From the NCBI GenBank assembly GCA_027605045.1, contig JAQFWX010000127.1, positions 34,781-98,780 on the forward strand: a stretch of 64,000 nucleotides of DNA. The letters are read 5' to 3'. The stretch's first letter is position 1. Each line of letters opens with the position of its first letter. The notes beneath the pieces were generated by a model that was not told the DNA's origin, ran no database searches, and saw only the letters and a list, made by a program, of their open reading frames with translations. This DNA is from Phallus indusiatus (taxonomy: Eukaryota > Basidiomycota > Agaricomycetes > Phallales > Phallaceae). Of this stretch, positions 22,501-34,900 are shown piece by piece. The position numbers and the translations under genes were made by a program.

Positions 22501-24490
22501 TCTGTTGAGCATCAACAAGACGCATGACATCCCTATTCTTTGACTCTTCTATGTTCTCATCCATCTCTTCCTCGTCCTCTAGGCCTTGTTGAAGTAAACC
22601 TTGCCGGGTCCGTTTTCCCCATTTGACAAACAGGGACGCCAGGCATTTAAGACCAACTCGGGTTTTATCCTTTTTATTCTTTGCTTGCAAAGAATGATCT
22701 GACATTCGTTCGTCGACGGCTTCAGCCCATACATTCTCCACGAATCCGGCAACGGCTTTTCGCACACGAGTTTCCTCATCGTAAATCAGAAGACATAGCT
22801 CATCGCGCTGTTCCTCTTCTAGTAAAGAAGCTTTTTCGATGAGAATCAAAGTCTGGAGAGTAGCCACCCGAATAGACAGCTCGAGGTCTGATGTCGCCAT
22901 TTGCATCAACCTTCCTTTAAAGCGATCTGTAAACGATTGTATAGACGCAGCCGAAGGAGAAGAAAGGTAAAGCGTGTGAAGCGACCTAACAGCCGCCAGG
23001 CGAACATGAGAATCCTTGAAAGACAAATAAACAAAAAAAGAGAGAGGCACTGATAAAATTAGCTCACCGTATCCGAAAGAACCCATCCCACATAACGGAA
23101 ATATTTACCATCCATGAATTGACTGGGATAACTTTTGAACCAGGAACCCAGTGCTTGGACGCATTCCGTGCGAATACTGGGATCGTGATCGCGATACCGA
23201 TGGACGAATACACTATAAAACAATCACAACTGGGTGCTCTCCGTAACGCACAATAACATACCCATTGAAGAAGTCTTCGATATATTCCGCCACTTTGGCC
23301 TTTCTCTTACCGACTTCTTCCGCCTTGGCTTCAAATTCTTTATCTCGGCCTTTCCCTTTGTTCTTCCCGGCTCGTTTCCGCTCTCCTTCGCGTTGTCGGG
23401 TGACAATAGTGTGCTCCTTTTCTATCTCAGCTGCTACTTGACATAGCGCATTCAATAATTCCATTGCAATCACAGTAGCCGTGTGACGGAAACTCCGAAG
23501 TTGAGAGGATGACATTGTTGATACCCACGGAATTAAGGTAGGAAGTAAATCGGATGTATATAGACTGTCAGTCTCTGTCGCAGCTGAGATGAGGCGATGA
23601 AAGAAATCTGATAGCTGTTTCCGTAGCTTTTTGAAAACGAGCAACTTAGATATTAATGGATATGGAGGAACATTCCGCTATAAGAAGTAATTGATTAGCG
23701 GATTTTCAAAAAGATAAAATGTTCTGAAAGGCTGTGGCACCTGTTTAAGATTGTCCGTGTAGGTGTCTAAAGTGTCAATTACGCCATCGAGGTCCGCTAC
23801 TTCAGCAGAAGTTGCAAGTTCATTGCAACCGCACACGCGCAATATGCAGTTAATTAGATCTTGTAAGGCAAGTTCGGGAGAGCTCGAAAGGGAGTCCAAA
23901 AAGTCCTCGACAACAGTTTGAAAATTGGAGGACGGATTCAGGATTAAGACTGAGAAGAAAAGGTCAAGGGTTTTACGACACAACGATAGACTAAAATGCT
24001 TACGGAAAAGCGCGTTATCGTCTGAAACATGGCTTTCTTTGATGTGAGCTGCAATGTCGATGGACGCGTCGGGCTTTGTTTTTCGGACAGAACCATCTCC
24101 TTTGGGTTTTGCAATCCTGGTTTTCTTAGGTGGTGTCGTTTTGGTTTTAGTCTTGGGTTCATTATTGGCTGCGACTGGCACTTTGTTTGGTTTATAAGGT
24201 TTAGACCTGCGCATGGTGTAGTCGTCCACATCCTCTTCATTCTCTTCTTCCTGCGCATCTTCTTGATCTTCTTCGACATCCAATCCTTCCGTGACAGTCT
24301 TGTCCGTCGTGTTCCCACCTTCATCGTCTGTGCCGCGTTTCCTTTTTCGACCACTAGCCCTGGATTCTAGGGCACTAGTCAGCATGAGTAAATGAGGCGA
24401 TGGGAGCTAATTGCCTTGAGAAAACAGCTTCGTGGCTTTCCTCTCCCTCATCGACCGTCTCAGTTTGGGTGTAGCCTCTGAATCAGACAT
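19538..24490 (-). CDS. SCC3: Cohesin subunit SCC3/STAG (stromal antigen)
   Basis: A large multi-exon gene starting MSDSEATPKLRRSM at 24490 and ending SRRKRVRR at 19538. The N-terminus is acidic and basic, with a GRKRKRG nuclear signal and a Lys/Pro-rich stretch. The STAG domain follows, then the stromalin conservative domain: VFVHRYRDHDPSIRTECVQA, FKSYPSQFMDGKYFRYVGWV, LSDT spliced to DSHVRLAAVRSLHTLYL. Long HEAT-like helices follow (RALIKALPRLFAKHQTD, LYLEMRM). The C-terminal tail is disordered and highly basic, with PRRRKKGEKSG and RPKPRPKPRARRRRG. Scc3 binds the Scc1 kleisin and DNA and is needed for cohesin loading and sister-chromatid cohesion. The first intron is best read with a GTTTTC donor. 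The upstream region carries several ACGCGC-type sequences. Confidence 0.92.
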
Positions 24491-24709
24491 TCTGGCTGCC
24501 TAGAAGAAAGATAGGGATAGGCAATCTGGTAAGGATCGTGACAAGACGCGCCTCATACACGCGCGACTAGGCGCCCGTGCACGGCTCCTTTCAAGCTCCC
24601 GATTGGTTATAATTGCCCTCAAAGAGTTCAAATTTTCTGGTGACTTTCATTAATTTATATTTCACACCATACGATAGCCAATACAATATGAAACCACATT
24701 ATTCTATTA

Positions 24710-25922
24710 TTACAGTGCAGTTCCTCGTTCGAAGCTCGCTCTAATCTCGGCTGTGTATTTATCATAATAACGTGCAATCTTGGATGAAAAAGTCTACATC
24801 AACCCATAATAAAAAAGTAATGCCTGAAAACAAACCTTCTTGTTGAAGACTCTGTTACGTTCGTTGATATATGTGATATCTCCATCCTCTTGATTGGGCC
24901 TCTTTCTCGAGCGTTTACTTCGTTTATCAAGGCTGTAAACAAAATAATCAACAAAAAAGTATCACTTTCAGAAGGAACACAACCATACTCCAAGTTCAGC
25001 TTAGAAACGACACGATCAATTGCATCTTCCGTAGGCTTGTGGTCGGCGTATAGCAAAGTATTGGCGTCCCGGTACAAACTTTCCACAGCTAGCTGTTGTT
25101 GAACAGACACAGTCTGAACACTATCGCCCTCCGAGGAAGTGCCGATAGCAGCTTTTTGCGCATTATAAGCTTCTAGATCAGGCTTGATAAGATCTAAATC
25201 CTTCTTATATTTTCTCCGAGCAGCATGAGCATCATCTGTTAAAAAGCCACAGTCAGGACCAGTTATCATCAAACAATAGAACCCATATTACCATGAAACT
25301 CGAAATCCGCTCTTGTTTTCTTTCTCTTTAAGCGTTTCTCCCAAGCATCATTCTCTTCAATCGTATATTGCCAATTCTTCGCTCGTTCCACATCCTCTCC
25401 TCGATCTTCGGCATCAGCTTTCAGTCGCAAGAGCTCATGCAACTTGCGCTCCTTTTCCTGTCGTGCAAGTTCTCGTGCTACCGACTTGGTCCTCTGTGAC
25501 TCAAGAATTAAATCAGCACGATTTTCTTGGGCAGATTGACGCTACAGTAATCGTTTGTTAGAGCCTGGTATTGAACAACTGATAGTGATGCGTACCATCC
25601 GCTGGCGTAACAGTTTCAACTTCTCCGTACGTTCTTCAAGAGTCGCTTGGGAGGGTGCATCATTACTATCTTGTGCTTCCTCCTCTTCAACCCGCTCTTG
25701 TTCTTCGACAGTCTCTTGCTCTTCCATCACCTCGTCTTGTTTCTCCTCAGCTACTGCAGGAACATCTGTGGCGGGTGTCTCAACCGCCGCGCTCGTGCTA
25801 GCTTCAACTTCCATTTCATTTTGCTCGGGAACAGCCTCAACGACTTCGGTATCAGGTGGAGGTTGTTTGCGAGAACGAGTTGCAGGTGCAGATGTTTTAG
25901 CGTTTCTTTTTCGTGGAGGCAT
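24710..25922 (-). CDS. SYF2: Pre-mRNA-splicing factor SYF2
   Basis: Starts MPPRKRNAKTSAPATRSRKQ, followed by a long Glu/Val-rich acidic segment and a coiled-coil (ATLEERTEKLKLLRQRM spliced to RQSAQENRADLILESQRTKS). The SYF2 domain follows: DRGEDVERAKNWQYTIEEND, DDAHAARRKYKKDLDLIKPD, ALTVESLYRDANTLLY-like, KLNLE, then EDGDITYINERNRVFNKKIA, RYYDKYTAEIRASFERGTAL at the C-terminus. SYF2 is a subunit of the Prp19-associated (NineTeen) complex in the active spliceosome and acts in the nucleus. The final exon contains the family signature YINERN..FNKK..R.Y.KYT. Length is typical of fungal Syf2 with an extended acidic N-terminus. It is in tandem with SCC3, whose start lies 219 bp downstream. Confidence 0.93.
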
Positions 25923-26285
25923 GATTGTAAGCCTGTTTGATCAATTCAGTCGCCGAAATGCCGCGTCTGAGTTTCAAAAAATAATATTTAAGCTCAGCCA
26001 GAAGTTTATCCATTCCAATTTTTTCTTCGTTCGTTCCAACATATGTATTCAAACAGCTTGTAAGTGTCCTCATCTCATTCTCTCTTTTCTTGTGATGAAA
26101 CCTATATCACATTAAAAGTTCAAGCTCAACAGTCTTATGGATTTATCCAAATGCTGCTTTTTCTGCAATCCTGATCCTACATTCTTGCCTTTTTTTTTTC
26201 AAAACCTTCATCGCAACAACTAATCAACGTTCTTCTTTTAGATAATTCATTAAATGTTCAAGAAGCGTTTGTCCATGGTATTATT
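25923..26285. other. Short intergenic region between SYF2 and the NADH dehydrogenase gene
   Basis: 363 bp, T-rich, with no gene seen. It should contain the SYF2 promoter and the 3' end of the NADH dehydrogenase transcript, since both genes are on the minus strand. Confidence 0.5.
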
Positions 26286-29101
26286 TTAAAAACGAGATAT
26301 GTCCCGGCCAAATATCCCTAGAAAAGAATTGATGTCAACGATAGTTGTTTGGTACTGAAACCAATAAATAAAAGCTTGCAATTCGTGAACCTATTGTCCA
26401 TTAGTCTATCTTTTCAATTTGTACTACCGAGGCACTCACCAATATACAGGTACTAGTATTCTGTTGTGAACAATTGCAAGGTCGACATCTGCGTCAGTAT
26501 CCATACCCAGACTTTGTTATTTGAACTCAACTTGTTACGCCAACTCAATGTCATGGAAAAGTACGCCGACCGCCACAACAACCAAGCGACTCGACTATAA
26601 GTTCATTTAAGGAAATGTTTTTAAACTCATTAGCCATTCCAAGGTAATACCTACCCGAATTCTTTGGTTTTGAAGCCGCCTTTCGCTTTGGAACGATCAT
26701 ATACGGCTCGCCTGTAACGAAGCTTTAATTCTCTCTTCTCTGAGAAGAACGCAAACCTACCAATCTCCAAGATACGCCATCACACCTAAATTTCTAAACG
26801 CAAAAGGTTTTTCCGAGGGACGGCCATGCTTTCCAATTGTGTTAAGCTGTTTAGCTACATACTTCGCTTCCTGATATGCAACTACAAAATACACATTATT
26901 ATTACTTCGCAAAGAAAAAAACAATCATAAGGCGACTAGCTCACCTTGCGCTGTAGCAGGCAGCCGCTCTTTTGTACAGACAGCCGCGTCACCTATGGCC
27001 CAGATGTCGCTCAACGTCTGACCATCGTCCGCACGAATCACGTTCAATTGCTCGTTCACAAGCAAACTAATATGTCATAACATTATTTCAGCAACCGTGA
27101 AATCAATAGCGGTAAAACTGACCCTCCTGTCTTTTCGTCCTTGGCTAATTCCTTTATAGATTTGATTAAAGGATTAGAAGCTAAACCGGTGCTCCAGACG
27201 AGTAAACCGAACGGAACTACGGTGCTAATTTGAGAACGATACGCTTGAGAGAAAACAAGCTTCTAACCTTCCCCCTCCTCTTTCACGATCATACTCCCCT
27301 TCAAAAAACAATTACCCTTTGAAAAATGAGCAACGACGGTCCGAATTGGCTCACTTTATTGACTTGCTGAACATGATGTTGAGCTTTGATCGTAATTCCA
27401 TTCCGTTTGAAGCGATCCGTAGCATACCTATTGGAACACTTTCAAAAGGAGAATTCATTCTCTCATCCCAGACGACTCACTTTATGAGTTCCTCATCAAA
27501 GTTCCCCAAGATTTGAGGAGCAACATCGTAGAGGGTGATTCTCGCCATAGGAGTCAGGTGGGGAAACGCTCTTTGCAAATCGGTTGCCAATAAATCATGC
27601 AATTCTGCAGCAAATTCCACCCCCTAATAAATTTATCGTTACGGCGAATGAAGATCTGATAAGTGCTTGGGTACCGTTGGTCCCCCGCCGACAATGCAAA
27701 AGTGCAACAATTTTTTTCTTTCCATGTCAGACATGATGGGGAGATTCGCTTCTCCGAATACTAACACACAAACCCCAGTGAGTTCAATAATTCTGAAGTT
27801 GTTTAATACTCACATTCCAAAATTCGTGTCCGGATAGCCCGAGCATCCCGTATATCTTTCAAAAACTGCGCATTCTCTTTTACACCAGGAATCCCAAAGG
27901 CTTTTTTCGAACCATACAAAAAGAATCATGAGCCTTTTACATCACAAGAACGTTTATACCGCTTACTTTGAGCGTACGCTCCAACGGCAATAACAAGTCG
28001 GTCATAATTCAAAGTGAACTTGGGCCCTACGATTTCATGCCCTCGATCATCTTTCATACCAGCCGGTTCTGTTCCTCCTTTTTTGTTCTCATGCAGACTG
28101 AGCGATGTAGATGGTGTCTAACCGAAAAGAGCTCAATTCAGATATACTTATTTTGTGCTGTTCCACACGACGCACGTACACATATGAGCTCCTTTTTTTG
28201 AAAGTCTACGATGGAAATCCTGTCAGCCTTTTCCGCTCAAACAATAGCAAAAGAACGCAATGTACTGATTTCATCACACCAAGCCAAATAGCTATGCTGT
28301 AATATTCATTTAGCTCATAGCTTTTAGCACACAGAGTCACATTACATACAGCTTCCGGTGCGAATGCCCGAACCTTAAATGAAATGTTTGTGTCAAACGA
28401 AAGTAAGGCACAGGGTGACTTTCACGAAACTCACTGGCTCCAGGGCTGTACGATATTCTAACGTTCCGACTGCACAACTTGCCAACAATGGCGTAAAAGC
28501 AAAATAGGTATTCGCGGACACCATCGTGACTATACATCGGAAATTCCATCAGAAATAGAAAAGCACAGAGTTATGAACGGAACGAACCATCTACCCAAAA
28601 GGTCCATAAAAAATGTTTCAAAATATAGAGTCAGCTCCCGGTCCTTGATATGATACTTTTTTATGGAAAATTACCCCATCTCCTTTTGTCAACTTTCCTT
28701 AACACTTCATAACCACCTGAATATTGAACACGTTTCACACGACATGATTCAAAACTATGATGCGTCATAACTCACTTACCCCATCCACTACCCAAAATCA
28801 CCAAACGAGGTTTTGCTCGGGAAGCTGACGCACTGAACAATCGAACACCAGCACCGCCAGTGGTAGAACGACCGGGTCCGGAGGCACTGCTGAAGTTCAG
28901 AAACGACGTTAGTCTTTGTGAGTTGAGAAGAGGCATATTTTATCATGCAACAAAACCGGATAATCACTTTATAACCCTTGGTATATGAGGTCATCACCCG
29001 TTGTGGGACGGACGATAACGGAAGAAAAACAATTCTCACTTGTTCGGAAGCATTCCGGTCGGTGTCGAAGTGCAATTGCCTGGCACTGGCATGAGCGTCA
29101 T
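26286..29101 (-). CDS. Mitochondrial alternative (type II) NADH dehydrogenase, NDE/NDI type
   Basis: Many small exons. The N-terminus has in-frame ATGs at 29101, 29092 and 29053. From the last it reads MLPNKLTSFLNFSSASGPGR, a Ser/Arg-rich likely mitochondrial presequence. The catalytic part begins SRAKPRLVILGSGWG (FAD Rossmann loop). TPLLASCAVGTLEYRTALEP, the NADH-binding CIVGGGPTGVEFAAELHD, PFGLLVWSTGLASNP, DIWAIGDAA, RLPATAQ and RSAYFSMTLSWRNK follow. The end is KILVPVYW, FTN and WIFGRDISRF. These motifs are specific to NDH-2 enzymes, which pass electrons from NADH to ubiquinone without pumping protons. I saw no EF-hand insertion. The last intron (26379-26318) reads as GC-AG, and the final exon is only 32 nt. 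External versus internal membrane face is not decided. Confidence 0.9.
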
Positions 29102-29300
29102 GAAAATTTCAACGTGGGCATGATCACAAAAGGTTATGATGATCATTATATGTATGTATGTATGAAAAGACTTTTTTCGTGTCAATTTCCAGTAATACTT
29201 TCCCAATACAATGTGCTTTATATATCCGTCATTTTGCTTCGAGTGTCAAATCTAGGAAGTGAGTATCCCAAAGCCAGCTGCCATAAAGTTTCGTTTCGAA

Positions 29301-31340
29301 TTAAACTGGCTGCTGCTTTGCCAATTCTGTTTTGCTATTAGATAATGCTCTTGATGCCCATTCGACGAAAAAGCCCGGGCTAGAATTGATAAACTTCTCA
29401 GTATCAACGACTTCTAATTTCCTTGGCCCACTGTAATGAACGCGTTTGATCTCATCCCCAGGAAGTTCCATGTCGAGAATTTGAATTCTGCGGAACCCCT
29501 GGGCGTTACCACTTGATTGAACACGTCCTTCAAAGGCGTACGTCGAAAAGAGTTATGATCTAAAGTATTTTTATATCCTTGGGATGCTTCGTTTGGCTTT
29601 AAGGATTTCCGCCATGTGATGTCGACGGTACTATGATGGTACTAGATGTATACATAGGCCAGTTCGTGCAGAATGATGGACGGTCCAAGCACCGAAATCA
29701 TCTTGTCAATCGCTAGAACCATTGATATTAAAGGAATGGGATAACGGTGTGTATCACCTGTTTGACGAAACCTCGATAATTTACGTGGCCTATGAAGTCC
29801 TCGCGTCCATCTCTTTCGGGTGCACCTAAATACGCCAGCGCGAGCAGAATACGATATAGGCATAGATGAAAGACGTCCATCCACGGCCCACCCCAAGGGT
29901 ATAGAGCTCTCTACTCCCTGAACAAGAAACGGTATTTCGTTCCTCGACTTAGGAGGCCCTTACGAACACCCCCCGCGGTGTTAGCATAGTATGACCCTAT
30001 ATCTGCGGAAGTGTTGGAATGGGGTCCAATGAGTCCATTGTTGAACAGTTGATTGTACTGAAATATCGAAAACGAATTGGTAGGAACTATGACTCGGATG
30101 GGTAAACCAGTCCAGTGGGGAAACGCGTCAATGGGTTGATGGAGTGCCTGACAGTTCCGTAAAATCGTGGAACAAATATCATGTCATAAATGCATATTTC
30201 TGGTTTTTAGTAGGCTTTAAGTCCAACATGGCATAGTGGCAAGGCTGTTAGAGTTAACATGGAGTGATCTTGCGGAGTTGATGATGCTGTGTACATGATT
30301 TTGACCCGAATAAAACTCCGTCATACATATGATATCCATCATGATCATATTATGGTCTAAGCCGGGATTGACTACTTTCGAAGGAATCTGGATCCAAGTC
30401 TGCATTTGCATCTATCAGAAACACCATTTATCCTATGCAGCCTTGCGCCGTTTATCCAGGCCAAATGAGACGCGTTCGTTCGTCGCGGTAGTGCCGCTGG
30501 GCTGAAGTGCGATCGATAGGTACCATGATGCCTCGGCTTTGGAACTTATTTTATCCAAAGAAAAAAAAATGAGAAACGTGTTCATAATATTGCTTTGCCA
30601 AAATCATACTCGCTGTCTTACCGCTTTACGCGTTATCGCAAACCAGGCAAGCGAGTTATTTTTTTCTCCCTTTCGCCAGCCATATGTCACCCTAACGTCC
30701 ATCTATATCAACAGCCCAACTCTCCCACTTGCCAATCAAATCCATTGTTTTATCAACTGCAGTAGACCAGCAAATTACTTCGGTGAAAGCTTTAGGCACA
30801 GATGCAGTGCCCATGTCACCCCTTAGGAACCTTTTTGTATGCAGCCAACGGGTTTGTCCGGCACCGGATCGTGCCACTACCGGGAAGTCTTTGAGGCCTG
30901 AGGAATGGTTGTCCCTCAGAGGATGCGCTCGACGAACGAGTCAAGGAGAGACCCTGGTGATATGGCTCTTTTTGTTTTCTTGATGTTTCAATGGCATACG
31001 CCGGTTTCTCACCCAACTTCGTAAGATCAGTCCGCCATCAGCATCCGAATTGATCGATAATATACCGTTTACGTAGTACATAGGGCAATCGAATTGTTGG
31101 ACACTAAACACTTTGATTTAGTTTTTGTTCTATACCTAACTCGAGGAGCAAGACCTGTGAAAACTGGGAGCAGGCGGTCTCACAGTCCCAAATTATTTCG
31201 AAGCTTTTGGGCGTTCTCTAGACGACCGCGACGTTATTCGGATGGGTACCTTTCTGAAAGAAGCAAGATTTACAACAACCGAGTTCAGGCGTTGCCGACT
31301 GCGATCGATCAATGGAGTCGTTTTTCATGACATTTTATAA
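29301..31340 (-). pseudogene. Decayed unrecognised gene (several coding-like segments with in-frame stops)
   Basis: Reading the minus strand downwards gives protein-like pieces. Near 31340-31140 one frame runs PELGCCKSCFFQKG...NNVAVV, stop (TAG at 31220-31218), then RTPKSFEIIWDCETACSQ. QQFDCPMYYVNGILSINSDA and DGGLILRSW follow at about 31110-31000. WSTAVDKTMDLIGKWESWAV lies at about 30770-30710, TATNERVSFGLDKRRKAA near 30490-30440 and DANADLDPDSFESSQSRLRP near 30412-30353. At 29510-29301 the text reads FRRIQILDMELPGDEIKRVH, YSGPRKLEVVDTEKF and a natural stop. Several joins are broken by stops (TAG after KAA, TAA after RLRP) or frame changes, so I read it as an inactivated gene. I cannot name the family, and an odd exon structure is the alternative. 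Confidence 0.5.
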
Positions 31341-31957
31341 GAGTGGAATCGTCAGCCAAAGCGAGCCATGGCAGAACTGACCATGTGGTCTGAGGTTTTA
31401 ACGAAACGGCGTAGTATAGCACTGTTCGCGACATTGATGGTAATATATGTTGTAACAATCAGATCAAAGCTTCTGGGTGGGTGGATAAACGTGAGTCGTT
31501 ATGGACACAATCACTAGCGAATGCAAGTCCGTGCCGACGAACTGAGATTTAGTCTGCCATTTTGGGAATAGCCGGGGGGGAATCTGTGACTCACGTGACG
31601 CAAGCGTGACGAATGAATTAAAATGACGGGATGATGGGAATGACGGGTATTGACGGGAAATCGTGCAGTGTAAGTCGTTTAACCCTGCATTACTATGACT
31701 CCAAAACGCGGCATCGCCCCATTGTAATTCCTGAAAGTATCATAGAAATAAATATATAAGATCATTTTTAAGCGGTGTGCCACTTCTCTTTTAACATAGC
31801 TTTTGCTTAATTAATACAATTTACGTAATCTAGAGTTAATTAGTAACCGAAGGATGCCACTTGATTTCTGTCCGTACAGCCGTGACTGGAGCCTGTTGAT
31901 GGAATTGATCAACTACGTTACCCTCGTAGTTCTTGCATTCCACCTCTATGTCCTTCC
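31341..31957. other. Intergenic region upstream of the large coiled-coil protein gene
   Basis: About 617 bp, including a GACGGGA/TGACGGG-rich patch around 31620-31665. No gene is seen, apart from a possible 5' fragment of the decayed minus-strand gene near 31440-31345 (RRFVKTSDHMV). It should hold the promoter of the plus-strand gene starting at 31958. Confidence 0.4.
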
Positions 31958-34900
31958 ATGTCCTCCTTCCTCAAGAATTTTATTATACGAAAGACTCCTC
32001 AATCTCAATACCCAACATCTCAGCCTCAGCCATTGAAAGAACCGAGTACTAGATCAGACCCCTCTCCGTCAATCGTTGCTCGAGACCCAAACGGAACTAC
32101 AAGAACATTCGTTCCCCCAACAGACCCGTTTCCATACATTACTCACGTTCCATGGCCCCCTACTAATAAACAAACGCCTCCAAAGCCCGTTCCCACCAAT
32201 CCACAAACGCAATCTCGTCCTAGTTTGGGCTCAGTGACAATACCTACCTCACCACCCATTTTTCCAGCTCAAGAGCAAAACACACATCTAAATGAACACA
32301 AGACACCTGCCATTGATTCACAACCTTCTGTTGTACGAAATCATCCGGAGATTCTCCTCCCTGCACGCCCATCCGTCGTCGCGTCTCCGGCACCAGTTCC
32401 TCATTTAATCGACATTCCGATCGACTCCGGTCCCGCTTTCGATGATGACATATTTCGTCGCAAAAGTGACCCAGACAGCAGTAAAAACACTTCTAACCCT
32501 CGAACGTCCAACCAGCGTGGTACGTCTCAGCAACAGTCTTCAATTGTTCCCGAGGACAAGGCATGTCACCCCTTCGACTTTTCGAGTAGTATTATATTTA
32601 TAGAAATTTTTCATTACTAGTTGTCAAATCAACAGGTGATTACGATCCCGATTGGCCCACTATACAGGGGTCAACGTACGTCCTCTCCTTCTATGTATAG
32701 CGAATCATCCTCTACGTATAGTTACGTCTCGGCCCCCGAGTTGGAGTACGGATATGACGACCCATACCGCCTGTCTAGCCCAAAAAGCCACCGACTGACA
32801 AGAAAGGACTCTACGACGTTACCTCAGGATTTGATCTGGCACCTTTTCCATGGCGGCAACCCTCGCAACCGAGATGACGATGATGACAGAAGAAGTCGGC
32901 ATAGCTCAGTTGGAAAGCGCAGCGTGAAATCACGGAGGAACTCAGATGGAGGAGCGAGTATACATACAGCCCGTCGATCTACCAAATCCAACTCCAGAAC
33001 AGATACATATGACAGCATCCGTGCTCCCTCGAAAAGTCGATCTATTAAATCGAAACATCCAAGGATGTCCAGTACCTCGGTGTCTAGTTCACATATATCA
33101 TCCGCGGTCTCTCCTACTCCAACTACGCTTGTTTATGGTCCTCGAGCGAGCGTTTTCCCATCGCCCAACGAGCCAATGCCTACTCACGCCCTCCAGAATA
33201 TTCAAGCATACAAAGAGAACGCAATTCTCACTCCAAATTCCAAACTTCAGTTCTGGGACAATAGATCTACTTCGCAAGGGACAGACAAGAAACATCTGAG
33301 TTCTTCTCGTAATTCGGGTGCTGATAATCCTCGTAACTCGAGTACACAGCCGCTTGCGTCTGCTTTGGAGAAAAATCAAAATCGTGCCAGTTTTATGGAT
33401 TATTTAGATTCACCGTCGGACATGGTTACGTTGCCTGAAGTCTTAGTGGGGTACAACTCAACTCGAAACCAGAGAGGAAGTTTGACTCATGCTTATGCTA
33501 ACGCGAGCCAGCCTTCGAATCTTCCAACTCCAGTGAGAAAAGAAGCTCCTTTACCCCCTATGCCCGAACCTCCTCCACTTCCTACCAAAACGAGGTCCCG
33601 TAACGACCTTAGTGAGTCTAACGTGGCTACGGCGACGACAAATCAGATCGGCCAACAGAATCAGAGTTCTTCTCCACCTGTTCTTCCTTTTCCAATAACG
33701 CACGACAAGTCGCAATTGGATTTTTTGTATCCGGAGATACCGACATCAGACAAATCTAGGATCAAAAGAACAAAGTCTAGTCAGCCGTCTTCGATAACGA
33801 CTTCGGCATCGACACCGGTTCGTCCGCCTCCGAGTCCTTCAAGACCTTTACCTTCCCGTCCTCCTCCTGCTGTTCCGACGGATGATATTCCAGTGGCCGG
33901 ACCTTCTAAACCCAAACCTATCGAAACGGCGAGTATCCTAAGCTCTCACTCTCACTCTCGGTCTTCGAGACTTTCAACTGTCGATCAGAAGTCGTGGAAG
34001 ACTATTCAGTCTGACAAAACTATCAAACCAATTTCTATTCCTGTATTATCATCGTCATCCAATGATGGAGTAATGAAATCAGGTAAAGAGACATTCAATC
34101 ATTTCAAAGATGCGGTTTCAATACCGTCATCATCTTCTTCGCCGCCATTACCACCACTACCACCACCGCCATTAACGAGCCAAGATAATTTGGACTCATC
34201 GCCGCGCTCCGAATATTCAACCGAACAGAATCCGATTGAAGAGAAAGTCATACACGGTGAATTTTATATCCAAAACTTCTCTCATATCAAATGTATCTTA
34301 CATTTTCCAATTCATGAATAGGGGAACCAGAAAATGGACGTCCGTTAAAAAGCAGTAGTGACGCAACCCTTCAAGTTTCGACAACGACGACGAACTCCCC
34401 GTCTACTGTTCAACCACCGCAACAGCTTACGCCGGATATGGCTTCTGCACCGTGTTCGAGTACCTCTCCGTCTTCTTATTCGTCTATGCCAGTCTCGTCT
34501 AGCAATGTAACGAGCGTATGCTCGGGTGATGTACAAGCGACGAGGCAGGATGAAGCTACCGTGGAACAGCGCGAAGATTCGCGTCAGAGTGCGGCTGTTA
34601 TATCGCAACCGGAAGATACTCAGGTTACTGTTCGAAATGTGTCGTTGTCGTCTTCTGATGAGACTGAGAAGCAAACTCGCGGGTACGGGTTAAGCGGAAG
34701 GTTAGAGGGTGATGTCGATGAAGAGGAAAAGGTGGAAGTGTTGTCTAGTAAAGACCGTGGTGATGATGATGTTCGGGGAAAGGTGGAGGAGGTGGAAGTT
34801 AAGCGTAGTTCTGAGGAGGAACGGTCACCTGAAGTTACGGTCGAGACTTGGATCAGTGTTAAATCTAAAGTGGACGTCTCCGGGAGTGGTATGTCCTTTT

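Noticed and set aside
29642..29700. Minus-strand HELAY sequence resembling an HExxH metalloprotease site
   Set aside because: The second His is Tyr, no third ligand or propeptide is visible, and the surrounding segments do not resemble any metalloprotease. It also lies between pieces of a decayed gene in an inconsistent frame.
32636..32690. Alternative reading DYDPDWPTIQG after the first intron of the large protein
   Set aside because: It needs a GTCACC donor and runs into a stop shortly after, whereas the other frame stays open for 1.6 kb.
34345..34674. Arg-rich minus-strand frame
   Set aside because: It is antisense to the Ser/Thr-rich coding exon of the large plus-strand protein, and its Arg bias is the expected mirror of Ser/Pro codons.
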